NCBI GenBank assembly: GCA_009663005.1
Contig: VIGQ01000933.1
Coordinates: 20,001 to 36,023, forward strand
DNA from: Actinidia chinensis
Lineage: Eukaryota; Streptophyta; Magnoliopsida; Ericales; Actinidiaceae
DNA length: 16,023 bases
Direction: 5' to 3'
Part shown: piece by piece, positions 1 through 7,529 of the stretch
Numbering within the stretch: position 1 is the stretch's first letter
Layout: every line of letters starts with the position of its first letter
The notes under the pieces: generated by a model
Database searches by the model: none
Seen by the model: only the letters and a program-made list of their open reading frames with translations
What the model was told of the DNA's origin: nothing
Translations under genes and position numbers: made by a program

Positions 1-129
1 AAAATCCTTTAGTCATCCATAAAGGTGTGACATTTAAGACAACACAATAGGTTCATTAAGCAAAAAAATATTCATAATAACATACAAAGTATCGAAAGCC
101 AAGAAATAGGCAATTTGATAGGTGAAAAT

Positions 130-415
130 GAAACGATCTATTCTTACTGCCTTTACTTCTTGGAACAGAATTAAGCTATCTGTGCTTTGGATGCTTTTCG
201 GCCGACCCTTGGATCCAGCCACTGCGCAATTGCGATTGTAAAAAAGGCCAATGGGACGGTGATCAGAGAGTAGTGATAACCACCCCGGAGGCCATATATC
301 AGCAACCATGCTGAAATGATCCCAACGCATAGCCACTGCAAATGCCACCACAGCAAAAAACCCCCAGCAAAATTGCATCAACTGCTCCGCTGCTTCTGCC
401 CTTGCCCAATTCCAT
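130..415 (-). pseudogene. SPCS1: Signal peptidase complex subunit 1 (SPCS1), coding exon broken by indels
   Basis: SPCS1 is a small two-helix ER membrane protein that accompanies the catalytic SEC11 subunit of signal peptidase. The ATG at 415-413 follows directly on a strong acceptor (long CT tract ending in TCTAG). Family blocks occur in the right order but in different frames: a GQGQK-like start near 400, AEQLMQ (390-373) and FAVVAFAV (357-334) in one frame; GYALGSFQ (334-311) in a second; LLIYGLRGG, ITVP (263-252) and QWLDP (224-210) in a third, which ends in TAA near 171. The Lys/Ser-rich tail probably continues to about 130 in another frame. At least three small indels separate the blocks. 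An intron is retained, so this is not a processed copy. It is either a decayed duplicate or a real gene with consensus errors. Identity is recalled from the family, not searched. Confidence 0.82.
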
Positions 416-1210
416 CTAGAGAGAGGAGAGGAGAAGAGAGAGAGGATTATCAACTATGATAGAATGAAATGATATGAAGTTTAAGAATGAGACCATGATT
501 AATTAGAGTAACATTCTTACCATCAATTCCATAACCAATTAGTCTACTCAGAAAAATATTTAGAAAACAAATGTAGGAGTGTAGATTTAACATTTAGGGA
601 TTTTGGGAAATACCCAATGCGAATAAAATCATTGAATGTTTAGAAACAAAACTCATTGGAAAAACGCACAAAACATACGAGCATTCGTTGTTGTAAACAT
701 ATCAATAACATTGGATAAGTACGCAATCAAGCGCTAGGCTGTCTTGAATCAGGATTTGTGGAGGAAAATTAAAAGGGAAGGAAAACAAAACTTGAAACTG
801 TCAAGGAATAATCCTATACTGTGTTTGGGTTAGGGATTGGTTTGGGAAAAAGAAAAAAGGAAAGGGGTAAAAAATTAAAGGATCCAACAGTCCCCCCAAC
901 CATGGATCCTCCAACTGTCCAATTTCCTTCTCTTTTTCCTCCATCAAATCCTTGATCCAAACACAACTTTACATTTCTTTTCCTGCTCTCAAACCCCCAG
1001 ATTCAAACCTAGCCTAAAAGAAAAATGCTTCAACCGAATCGGATTCGGACAGGTAAGCGTTAACAGGAAACCATTAAAACTAAAACGAATGTAATGTGGA
1101 TCTGAGAATCAATTACGCGTAAGCATACGCCAAATCATTCATGGAGTCGAAAAACCCTACACTAGAAACCATGAAAAAAAGTGAATACCGTGATCGCGGG
1201 GAAGACTTAC
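416..1210 (-). other. Intron in the 5' leader of the SPCS1-like gene
   Basis: The donor reads AAG|GTAAGTC (GT at 1210-1209). The acceptor is a pyrimidine-rich run (about 443-417 read on the minus strand) ending in AG at 417-416, one base before the ATG. The intron is 795 nt long and carries a foldback element at 820-965. Both splice sites are near the plant consensus, although the exon they serve is frame-broken. Confidence 0.7.
820..965. mobile_element. Foldback MITE inside the SPCS1 leader intron
   Basis: Imperfect terminal inverted repeats of about 19 nt lie at 820-838 (TGTGTTTGGGTTAGGGATT) and 947-965 (its diverged complement). The arms continue inward: a purine-rich arm (about 848-868) faces a pyrimidine-rich arm (about 923-940), and two GGATCC motifs flank the centre. 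No clean target-site duplication is visible, so the class is unassigned; this looks like a non-autonomous DNA element. Confidence 0.6.
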
Positions 1211-1300
1211 CTTAGTTCACCGAAGACCCAAACTGAAAGCAAGTGTATGAAAATGCTGAATCGAATTACAGTCGGTAGGATTATGAGATCAAGGGAAGAT
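1211..1300 (-). other. Probable non-coding first exon of the SPCS1-like gene
   Basis: The exon end at 1211 is set by the consensus donor AAG|GTAAGT. The upstream limit is a guess: no TATA box is obvious between 1220 and 1390. No family residues are expected here because the protein starts at the beginning of the next exon. Confidence 0.45.
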
Positions 1301-1390
1301 TCAAAGTTAAAAGGTTAACCGCGATAACTTAAGGTGATAAGGATTTGGCCACCATGTCGGGCAAAAACACAGGAAAACTGCACGTGGTCC

Positions 1391-1757
1391 ACTCAAAGTA
1401 TTAAGTAATTCTATTTTTCTTCTCTAAAAAGAAATTTTTATTACTTTGCCAACCCTTGCTTATATAAAAACGTGGCAAATCACCCCGAACATCCAATGGT
1501 CTATCTACAAAGGGACAAAAAAATGCCAACTTGGGTGCTATTTGTCTACATAAGTTGAGAAATAATTTCACTGCACCTGATGTATAAATTTTCTCAATTT
1601 GCCAAACTGACTGTATAAACACGTGGCTTCCTAAGTGGCAATTTTTTTCCACTTCTAGATGGATGCAGGTTGATTGCAAAGGTTTATATAGATCAGAGTG
1701 AAAAGAAGAAAATTTTAGGTCAGAGGAACAAAGTGAAAATCACTCAATACTTTGAGT
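1391..1757. mobile_element. Candidate 367-bp MITE with 20-nt terminal inverted repeats
   Basis: The left end 1391-1410 (ACTCAAAGTATTAAGTAATT) and the complement of 1738-1757 agree at 18 of 20 positions. Inside are repeated ACGTGG / GTGGCA motifs (about 1470 and 1620). I find no target-site duplication, and the open frame across 1401-1679 looks incidental. The element lies just upstream of the SPCS1 first exon. Confidence 0.5.
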
Positions 1758-2553
1758 AAGCAAATCAATTTCCCCAAAGGGTTTTGAAGATAATTGGGCC
1801 AAATGGCCAGGCCCTTTCAGGAGTAGTATCTTCTTTCTAGCCTAGTTTCTCATACATCCACATAAAATTTAAGTTTTTTTACATTGTTACACACTTCGTG
1901 TTAATCACAAAATTAACAAACACCACTATATTATTTACTTTGTCTCTACGCCACCTTCAAGTCGAAACGATTGCAACCCCACTAAGCCACCACGCCCAGC
2001 CCCTCAACTATCATCTCAAATTAACTATCTAAGTATACTAATACCACTATCACAAACAAGGTGTTTCAAGATCTCACCAGTTGTGATTGTCACAGAGTAC
2101 ACTCTCCTTAGTGTAGTTTGATTGCCCCTCAAGTGAGAACTCGACACAGAGAACAATGGACAGCTTCTAACCCTCCGGTGTGCCCTCACTTTGAAGGAGG
2201 GTGGCTTCAGAAATTAGAATAACCTCAACCGAAAATTACTTAGAAAAACAAGGGGAAGAGAGAATTTTATTTTTTTTTTCAAGAGAGAATAAAGTACTGA
2301 GGGAAATAGAACGGAACAGAGAGGGGCGGAGCTTTCCTGTGTAGAAACTGAGAGGGAAACGCCTCTAATTAGTACAAAGGGGAGCAATCATAGATTATGA
2401 ATAAGATTTGTTTTTTTTTTTCTTTTTTTTTCAGAATCAATTGCAGTCAGTGCAGTAATTAGCTGGGTAATAAGAAAACCACAATAATAAAGCAACCAAA
2501 ATGTGTTTAATTAGCTGGTTGTAATGAGTGCCAAAAAAAGGAACAAGGGATGA
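1758..2553. other. Intergenic DNA, no gene recognised
   Basis: No open frame with a recognisable product on either strand. It contains poly-T runs at about 2271-2279 and 2411-2431 and a short CCCTCC...GGAGGG hairpin near 2171-2205. The purine-rich 2240-2340 stretch is low complexity. Confidence 0.6.
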
Positions 2554-3216
2554 GAAAGAGCAAAAACTGGTTTGGATTTGTACACAGGCCCCACTCGGGG
2601 GCATTTCGACCTTAACACTCTAGGAGGAGCAGAGATCGCAGTTACCTCAAGTTGTGGGCAATTGGTTGGTCACCCGACCGCAGCCCCGCGACCCCTCAGC
2701 CTCCTGACTAAAGTAGTGAAGTTGTTCAAGCCCCAGAAGAACTACAAGCAACGATATGAGTTCAGTTTTTTAACCTGAGGGGAGATAGAGCAGCCAAACG
2801 ATGGGCATGATGACAAATCAGCTTTGCCAATAATCTCAAAGCACCTACTTCAAGATAATAGGAACATTGCAAAGATAACCAGGACAAAAGATGTTTCTTA
2901 TGGGGAGAAAAAAAAAGCCTTCCAATTCACTCAAGTCGTCAGGTCCTTGAGGAAATACTTTATTGTCAATGCGTAGGATTTCAACGGATTGATGACATTA
3001 GGGTGCTTGCTAAATACAACCCTCGAACAACTCGTTGAATATCTATTTAGGTCCAACAATTCAGTACATAAGCATGAAAAACACCCAACCCGCCGGAAGG
3101 AGCAGAATTATCTCATTTCCACAAAAAGGAAACCATTGTTGTTTAACGACGCAGATGAAATATGGAAGGGTAAGGAAACCAAATCATCCCGGTGGAAATT
3201 TCAACTGGCATCATAA
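2554..3216 (+). pseudogene. Unidentified reading frame of about 220 codons interrupted by two stops
   Basis: One plus-strand frame runs from after the TGA at 2551-2553 to the stop ending at 3216, broken only by TGA at 2776-2778 and TAG near 2974. The three open pieces are about 74, 65 and 80 codons, far longer than expected by chance in DNA this AT-rich. No ATG opens the first piece; a methionine occurs at 2989. The translation is basic and hydrophilic (KLFKPQKNYKQRYEF, VVRSLRKYF, LVEYLFRSNN, KRKPLLFNDADEIW), with no signal peptide or membrane helix. The 2580-2720 stretch is visibly richer in GC than its flanks. I do not recognise the family. It could be an eroded gene exon, a transposon protein or an integrated viral sequence. 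Confidence 0.5.
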
Positions 3217-3486
3217 CTGAAATATTGCAATAAAAGTTTTCCCATGCATCATCACCAGTGGACGCATTTCATAAAGAATCAACATATATTTGGCCAAAAA
3301 TTTGTCTACACTTTTAAAGCATTTTGACCTAAATTAGCATTTAGTGTGTAACAAACAAGCCATACATACCCTCTCAAATAAAAGATCAAAAAAACAAAAA
3401 GGGAATACAATCTCTTCCAAAGGTAAGGGAGAGTGGCGAGAAAGTCCAAACTTTTTAAAACTGCTGTGGTTCTTGAAAGCCGTTGT
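3217..3486. other. 3' flank and probable 3' UTR of the RPL17-like gene
   Basis: This lies downstream of the RPL17 stop on the minus strand and directly follows the end of the opposing 2554-3216 frame. No consensus AATAAA is seen on the minus strand, so the polyadenylation site is not placed. Confidence 0.4.
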
Positions 3487-3553
3487 TTAAGAGGATGGCA
3501 CCACTTCGCAGGCTTAGCATTTCTGATTTGCTAGTTGCCAATTGAGACTCAGG
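3487..3553 (-). CDS. RPL17: RPL17 exon 7 with stop codon
   Basis: Follows a poly-T acceptor TTTTTTTTTCAAG. It reads PESQLATSKS, then a Ser/Arg/Gly-rich tail. With one missing base restored the tail ends in TCC TCT TAA at 3487. In the frame as given, the reading would run past this stop for about 14 codons. Confidence 0.75.
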
Positions 3554-3648
3554 CTTGAAAAAAAAAGCATGAGCCACAAGGGACACAACAAAGATGCTAA
3601 TCATTCTGTACTACTGTATTACTAGATGATGGAATTTAATGGGCCTAC

Positions 3649-3718
3649 CTCCTTTTTGACAGGCTCTTCTTTCTCAGATAAGATCAAACTCAATATGGAC
3701 GGGGAAGACATGTGGTGC
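3649..3718 (-). CDS. RPL17: RPL17 exon 6
   Basis: Contains MSSP near the start, then IL.LILSEKEEPVKKE, a family signature, and ends GAG|GTAGGC. The upstream edge is approximate because no AG is present where the acceptor should be (TTTGGCACCACATG); this is the one lost splice site. Confidence 0.75.
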
Positions 3719-3797
3719 CAAAGAAGGTAACACATGTTAGAAATTAAAGGGAAAAATGAATGTAAAACAAAAAATAAAAAGAAAGAATCAAAACTAC

Positions 3798-3903
3798 GGT
3801 TTATCTTCCATGAGCACGGTATGTGCCGGCCGGCGTGCATGCTTTTGTGCCTGATTCACCTGAATGTGAGATATGTACAGGGTACCACAGCCAAACCTTT
3901 AAC
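3798..3903 (-). CDS. RPL17: RPL17 exon 5
   Basis: The acceptor is TTCGCCAG; the exon begins GTT AAA GGT TTG (VKGL). LYISHIQVNQAQK is clear, the basic QRRR stretch is disturbed by extra bases in a GCCGGCCGG run, and TYRAHG follows. It ends AAACC before GTAGTT. Confidence 0.82.
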
Positions 3904-3995
3904 CTGGCGAATGATAAACAGGCATGTGAACCAAAAATGCATCTGAAATTTAAAAAAAAGGATAAAGAGTAATATAGCCCAGTAGGGAAGGTTAC

Positions 3996-4227
3996 CTACA
4001 GCATTACTCTCAGCATTTTTAAGCAAGTCAAGTATGAATGTAGCAGATTTGACAGGCCAAACGCCCTTGATCATTTAGAAGCGTTCTTAGCTGAGCAGTT
4101 CGTCCTACACCCCTACAAAAACGCGTGAAGGGTAGGCCTGTTTGGGAGCCAGAAACTTCTTATAAATTACCTCTTAGCCTTCGTCCAAAGGCAGCTTCCT
4201 GATGGAATGAGCTGTCTCCCTTGTGTT
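3996..4227 (-). CDS. RPL17: RPL17 exon 4 (largest, most damaged)
   Basis: Opens cleanly with AAC ACA AGG GAG ACA GCT CAT (NTRETAH) after an AACAG acceptor. An extra G follows KLPLD. The next stretch (about 4170-4140), which should encode RYLEDV.AHKQ, has several differences. FTRFC-GVGRTAQ is then clear, followed by four or more single-base changes to about 4065. The end is clean (PVKSATFILDLLKNAESNA) up to a TAG|GTAACC donor at 3995. Confidence 0.85.
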
Positions 4228-4832
4228 CTGTTAAGTCAATAATAAGAATAGGAATTGATAATTTCAGTCAAATTTTGGGCACTGAATTTGACGCTTGGGG
4301 CTAAATACATCAGAGTACTAAAGCACATTAGCAAGGGTGGATCTCAGAAAATGGCAAATACCACAAATCTAGCACAAGGAACAGGTAAGATCGGAAAGTG
4401 ACGAATGCTTTTTGCTCACTAAAATTCAATCACTTGATGGCTTGACAAGTTTAAAATTTAAATGCCGTATTTCATTTTTTGAACAAATTCTAGAGGGAGA
4501 GAATTATCAATTATTTTCGGAAAACATATTCGATATCAAATTGACCACAAAATACCAAAAGCAGACAAGCAAAACTCTTCAATGAGGAAAATACAACAGG
4601 TATCAACCCACAAGTGAGCCCTAAGCAAAATAAAAAACAAAAACAGCAGAACAGATAAAAGTTCTAGTTTGCATGAAAGACAAGGTCCAAAAGGGAAACT
4701 TATGCTTCAAGCACAAACATTCTTGACAAAAAATGCCAGATGAAAGGGTCATTATGAACATCAATATTTAATCATATAATGGTGTGCTTGTCCATTAGTG
4801 GGTAACCTGCTTAACTCATAGTTTTTTTTTTT

Positions 4833-4856
4833 GGTGGGGGTAGGTGGGGTTTGGGG
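4833..4856 (+). other. Poly-T followed by G-rich patch
   Basis: A T run (about 4822-4832) is followed by GGTGGGGGTAGGTGGGG and another GGGG. Several G tracts could support a weak (two-tier) G-quadruplex on the strand opposite to the RPL17 transcript. No further function is visible. Confidence 0.3.
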
Positions 4857-5106
4857 AATCAATTTACAAGTATTTTGAAAATCCAGTGGAGCCAATTGCA
4901 CTCCACACGATATCATCTGCCCTTGTCATTTTGCAACATGTAAAAGCAATTCAGATCATATAAATTCTATAATAATTGCTTTTTAAAGATAAAATGTAAA
5001 CGCAAGAGAAATTAAAGCAAAAGAACCAGTAATCAATTCAACATAGGCGAAATATACTGTCAGTACAAGAAAAAAACAAAGAATCACTCAAAAACAACGC
5101 AATTAA

Positions 5107-5170
5107 TGTCCCTGAGATTTACGAAAGTCCAGCACCAAAAGAAAGCGTACTTGGGCTTTCACCAGGTAAC
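5107..5170. repeat. Partial third copy of the intron-3 repeat
   Basis: Shares, with gaps, the CCCTGAG.TTTACGARAG block, the following AAAG.GCG block and the terminal ACC.GGT/TAACC region of the two tandem units at 5633-5970. It is more diverged and lacks their first half. Confidence 0.4.
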
Positions 5171-5186
5171 GAAAGCAAGGAAAATA

Positions 5187-5275
5187 CTTTAAACTTCGCA
5201 AGGAGGAAAAATAATATCTACTATACTTGTTAAAGTAATAAACATTTAAACTCATAAGGAGGAAAATAATGATAA
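5187..5275. repeat. Short direct duplication in RPL17 intron 3
   Basis: ACTTTAAACTTCGCAAGGAGG (from 5187, followed by AAAAATAAT) recurs with changes as ACATTTAAACTCATAAGGAG (from 5242, followed by GAAAATAAT), about 55 nt apart. It is a diverged local duplication. Confidence 0.45.
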
Positions 5276-5632
5276 TAAAATCTTTAGCATCAAAAATTAA
5301 TTTGGACAGCCTACAAAAACCAATAAGGCAATAATTGCAGTCCCAACCTTGTCCTCCCCAAAAATGTTATTGCCCCTTATATTGGGATTGTAATAATACC
5401 ATTATCATGAACTAAGGTCACACATAGTAATTCTAAGTGGCAAGTAAATGAACAATTTATGCCAATGGCATTTTGCTTTAAGGTGTATAAGAATCAGTAA
5501 TTAACAACGAGGCATATGGGACAGCCTTGTGATAATATAGTTATCAAATCTAACATTAGCTAAAGCCGAACACTGAACTAGAGATTACTAAAATCATTTT
5601 AAAAGACACACACATTGACCTATTTATAATGT

Positions 5633-5970
5633 CCCATCATTACTGAACCCTTGTGCCATTAAATGGTCAAAAGGTTCACCAAACAATGAAAAACTGATTT
5701 CCCTGAGTTTACGAGAGACCTTTCAAAGAGCGGCAACAGCCCCTGCTTTTATCATAGTTCTATAACCTAAAACCAAACCATACACAACATTGAAAACTAG
5801 TTCTAATTTCCCATCATTAACTGAACCCTTATCCATTAAAGAGTCAAAAGGTTCACACCCAAAAACAATGAAAAATGTTTTTCCCGAAGTTACGAGAGAC
5901 CTGTTCAAAGAAGCGACAAAAGGCCCCTGGTTTTTTCATCAGGTTAATATAACCTCAAACAAACAAACAA
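5633..5970. repeat. Diverged tandem repeat, period 177 nt, in RPL17 intron 3
   Basis: Unit 1 begins CCCATCATTACTGAACCC at 5633; unit 2 begins CCCATCATTAACTGAACCC at 5810. Both continue through CCATTAAA.GGTCAAAAGGTTCAC, ACAATGAAAAA, TTACGAGAGACCT, CAAAG.AGCG and GGCCCCTG/GCCCCTG to TATAACC. Differences are spread as substitutions and short indels, so this is not a fresh duplication. Confidence 0.75.
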
Positions 5971-6190
5971 ATTCTATATTTCATGAATTCATTTCATAGC
6001 ACATTTTGCATGAATCACAAATTACTTTATAAACCGCAACAACATCCAACAACCTGCCAATATCTCTAACAATTTTCCATATTCATAAACACTAAAAGAC
6101 ATTGTGAATTATATATATATGAAATAATCTTCAAATTACGTTATTTAATCACAGGCAATTACAAGAGTCTCAAACTTGAGATTACAATAC

Positions 6191-6230
6191 CTTAAAATGA
6201 AACCGAGATCGGAGCCCCTGGCTTTGCAGG
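6191..6230 (-). CDS. RPL17: RPL17 exon 3
   Basis: The acceptor is CATGTTACAG and the donor AAG|GTATTG. The exon completes Ser and reads CKARGSDL, then is one base short before the family's RVHFK (CGG and CAT TTT AAG are visible). Phase agrees with exon 2 once both missing bases are allowed. Confidence 0.82.
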
Positions 6231-6465
6231 CTGTAACATGAAACGCATGAAACCAATGAAGGAAGAAACCTAATAACACACAACATTTTAGAAATGGATA
6301 AAATCAACACTATGTACGGAGTTGCTTTATACGAACGATTCAGATCGTAAAGACTCCAAAAAAAAATCTCAAAAATCAGTGAAAGAAGCTATAACCCCAA
6401 ATGTAAGAGACGCAAATGAACAATCGTTGAATGAGTGAATGAAGCGATTGAGTAAGAGTACTTAC

Positions 6466-6501
6466 ACTTGGTGGGATTGTCTGCTCTCTTGAGTACTTGA
6501 C
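6466..6501 (-). CDS. RPL17: RPL17 exon 2
   Basis: Starts GTC AAG TAC TCA AGA GAG after an acceptor TTTATCATGTCAG and ends CCC ACC AAG T before GTAAGT. One C is missing where the family has Pro (GAG CCA GAC), shifting the frame. With that base the exon encodes VKYSREPDNPTK plus one base of the next Ser codon. Confidence 0.8.
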
Positions 6502-6649
6502 CTGACATGATAAAGAAGAAACTCAGATGAGCTCTTCGAAATACACAAGCATCACGTTTGCAAGTTTAACGATCGAAAAACGGACGATTTGCATGAAGAC
6601 GAAGTAAAGATATATAAAGATAAATGTGTGTAGAGTCAGAGAGCTTGAC

Positions 6650-6652
6650 CAT
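6650..6652 (-). CDS. RPL17: RPL17 exon 1: start codon only (inferred)
   Basis: The next exon begins with the codon after Met (Val-Lys-Tyr) behind a TCAG acceptor, so the ATG must lie upstream. The ATG at 6652-6650 is followed at once by GTCAAG, a usable but non-consensus donor, giving a 148-nt intron. An intron right after the start codon is common in plant ribosomal protein genes. An alternative is that the ATG at 6507-6505, four bases before the GTC, was the start and the intervening bases are errors. Confidence 0.5.
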
Positions 6653-6731
6653 GGCTGTGCGCTGCTGCTCGATAAGAGCGCGGAGTGTTCTCCCACGCAA
6701 GAGGGCTGAGTGCCCTGCCGTATCAGCTTCG

Positions 6732-6737
6732 TTTATA
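6732..6737 (-). promoter_or_regulatory. TATA box of RPL17
   Basis: TATAAA on the minus strand in the context CGTCTATAAACGAAG, about 80 nt upstream of the proposed ATG. This predicts a transcription start near 6700 and a short pyrimidine- and GC-rich leader. Confidence 0.6.
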
Positions 6738-6781
6738 GACGCGTGAAATGAAGCCCCTAATTAGCACGGCTGGGGTCGATA

Positions 6782-6807
6782 TGGGCCGAGTTGTTTTAGC
6801 GGCCCAT
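6782..6807 (-). promoter_or_regulatory. Paired site II elements (TGGGCC / GGCCCA)
   Basis: TGGGCC at 6782-6787 and GGCCCAT at 6801-6807 face each other about 45-70 nt upstream of the TATA box. Site II motifs, bound by TCP factors, are typical of plant ribosomal-protein promoters and fit the identification of the downstream gene. Confidence 0.6.
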
Positions 6808-6883
6808 ATTCAGGTATCCCTTTTAATAAGACGAAGTATTATTATAACAAGTATGATAATGGACAATTACCATATTTTATTGA

Positions 6884-7088
6884 GCAGTGATAGGGACACA
6901 CCCAACAGTGGGTGTGTATAAAGACATACCTATTTTTCTCTCTCATAAAATAAGGGGCCCCGCCCTAATTAGGTTTTCACATTTTTCTAAAACTCTAATT
7001 AGGGCGAGGGGGTCCCACTTATTTGTGAGAGGACAAAATGAGTGTGTCTTGTACACATTCATTTTTGGATGTGTACCAATCATTATGC
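6884..7088. mobile_element. 205-bp foldback element (MITE) upstream of RPL17
   Basis: Two arms of about 85-90 nt face each other around a loop of about 20 nt (6973-6993). The inner arms are CCGCCCTAATTAG and CTAATTAGGGCGAGG. Outward, the ACTTATTTGTGAGAG side pairs with CTCTCTCATAAAATAAG, and the outermost ends both carry (T)GAT-GG-ACACA-CCA. No certain target-site duplication is seen. It sits about 80 nt upstream of the RPL17 site II motifs. Confidence 0.7.
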
Positions 7089-7140
7089 ATGTATTGGAAT
7101 CGGTTTTTTTCCAGTGTTATTATGACAAAAGGGGTGGTGG

Positions 7141-7290
7141 GTCTACAAAATTATTATCCTTATTGTTTTAGGTGCGACTAGTGGTGGAGGCAGGAAATTC
7201 AGTCAAGAACACTCTTTAAGAAAAAATTTTAGGGGGCACAGCTAAAAAAAATTTTTTTTTAGAACTATCGGGAGTGGGGGGAGTGGGGGT
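7141..7290 (+). repeat. Partial first copy of the tandemly duplicated element and flank
   Basis: TCTACAAAATTATTATCCTT at 7142, the motif GTGCGACTA at 7172-7180 and the element start GTGGTGGAGG recur 148 nt downstream as TTTACAAAATTATTATCCTT, GTGCGACTA at 7320-7328 and GTGGTGGAGC. The copies share ACTCTTTAAGAA and GGGGCACA and then differ around poly-A/T runs. This first copy lacks the right terminus. Confidence 0.65.
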
Positions 7291-7328
7291 TTACAAAATT
7301 ATTATCCTTATTATTTTAGGTGCGACTA

Positions 7329-7484
7329 GTGGTGGAGCCAAAATTTTCATTTGAGAGCACTCTTTAAGAATTTTTTTCATGGGGGCACAACAACAACAAA
7401 AAAATTATTTAGAACTACAAATTTTTTTTTTTTAAATATGAGGGAGGTACATACCCCCTGACCCCTTCATAGATCCACCCCTGA
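7329..7484. mobile_element. 156-bp small transposon with 9-bp target-site duplication
   Basis: The identical 9-mer GTGCGACTA flanks it at 7320-7328 and 7485-7493. The left end GTGGTGGAGCC and the complement of the right end (TCAGGGGTGGATC) share GGTGGA, giving short imperfect inverted ends. Internal A/T runs and no coding capacity mark it as non-autonomous. A 9-bp duplication is typical of Mutator-like elements, but the class is not certain. Confidence 0.65.
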
Positions 7485-7529
7485 GTGCGACTATCCACCA
7501 TCGCCTAATAGGCCTTACTTTTCAAATCA

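Larger units (their letters stand above)
4228..6190 (-). other. RPL17 intron 3 (1,963 nt)
   Basis: The donor AAG|GTATTG and acceptor TTAACAG are clear. It is AT-rich and holds diverged tandem repeats (see 5107-5170 and 5633-5970), a short duplicated AAGGAGGAAAA block near 5198-5265 and a G-rich patch. Open frames inside (for example 5723-5999) come from the repeats and do not look coding. Confidence 0.75.
3487..6652 (-). pseudogene. RPL17: Cytosolic 60S ribosomal protein L17 (uL22), seven exons, indel-broken
   Basis: L17/uL22 is a core protein of the large ribosomal subunit near the peptide exit tunnel; plant versions are about 170-175 residues. Recognisable blocks in order: VKYSRE (6501 on), DNPTK, SCKARGSDL (6230 on), NTRETA and HSIRKLPL (4227 on), FTRFC and GVGRTAQ (about 4120), PVKSATFILDLLKNAESNA (about 4055-4000), LYISHIQVNQAQK (about 3875-3840), TYRAHG, LSEKEEPVKKE (about 3680-3649), PESQLATSKS (3553 on). 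Splice sites are intact for five of six introns, yet exons 2 to 5 and 7 each need at least one single-base correction. Exon 4 needs several, and exon 6 is noisy with an unclear acceptor. The retained introns and complete promoter exclude a retrocopy. It is either an assembly with indel errors or a decaying duplicate. Confidence 0.9.

Noticed and set aside
995..1012. tRNA B-box-like GGTTTGAATCTGG on the minus strand
   Set aside because: No A box or cloverleaf; it lies at the edge of a repeat-like intron region.
1401..1679. Minus-strand 92-codon frame
   Set aside because: It lies wholly inside the inverted-repeat element and lacks any recognisable motif.
3734..3946. Plus-strand open frame
   Set aside because: It is the antisense shadow of RPL17 exon 5 and the adjoining intron.
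5723..5999. Overlapping open frames on both strands in RPL17 intron 3
   Set aside because: They follow the tandem repeat units; the second unit is open where the first is broken, with no family similarity.
6887..7171. Plus-strand 94-codon frame
   Set aside because: It runs through the foldback element and the start of the duplicated repeat; the translation mirrors the inverted repeat.
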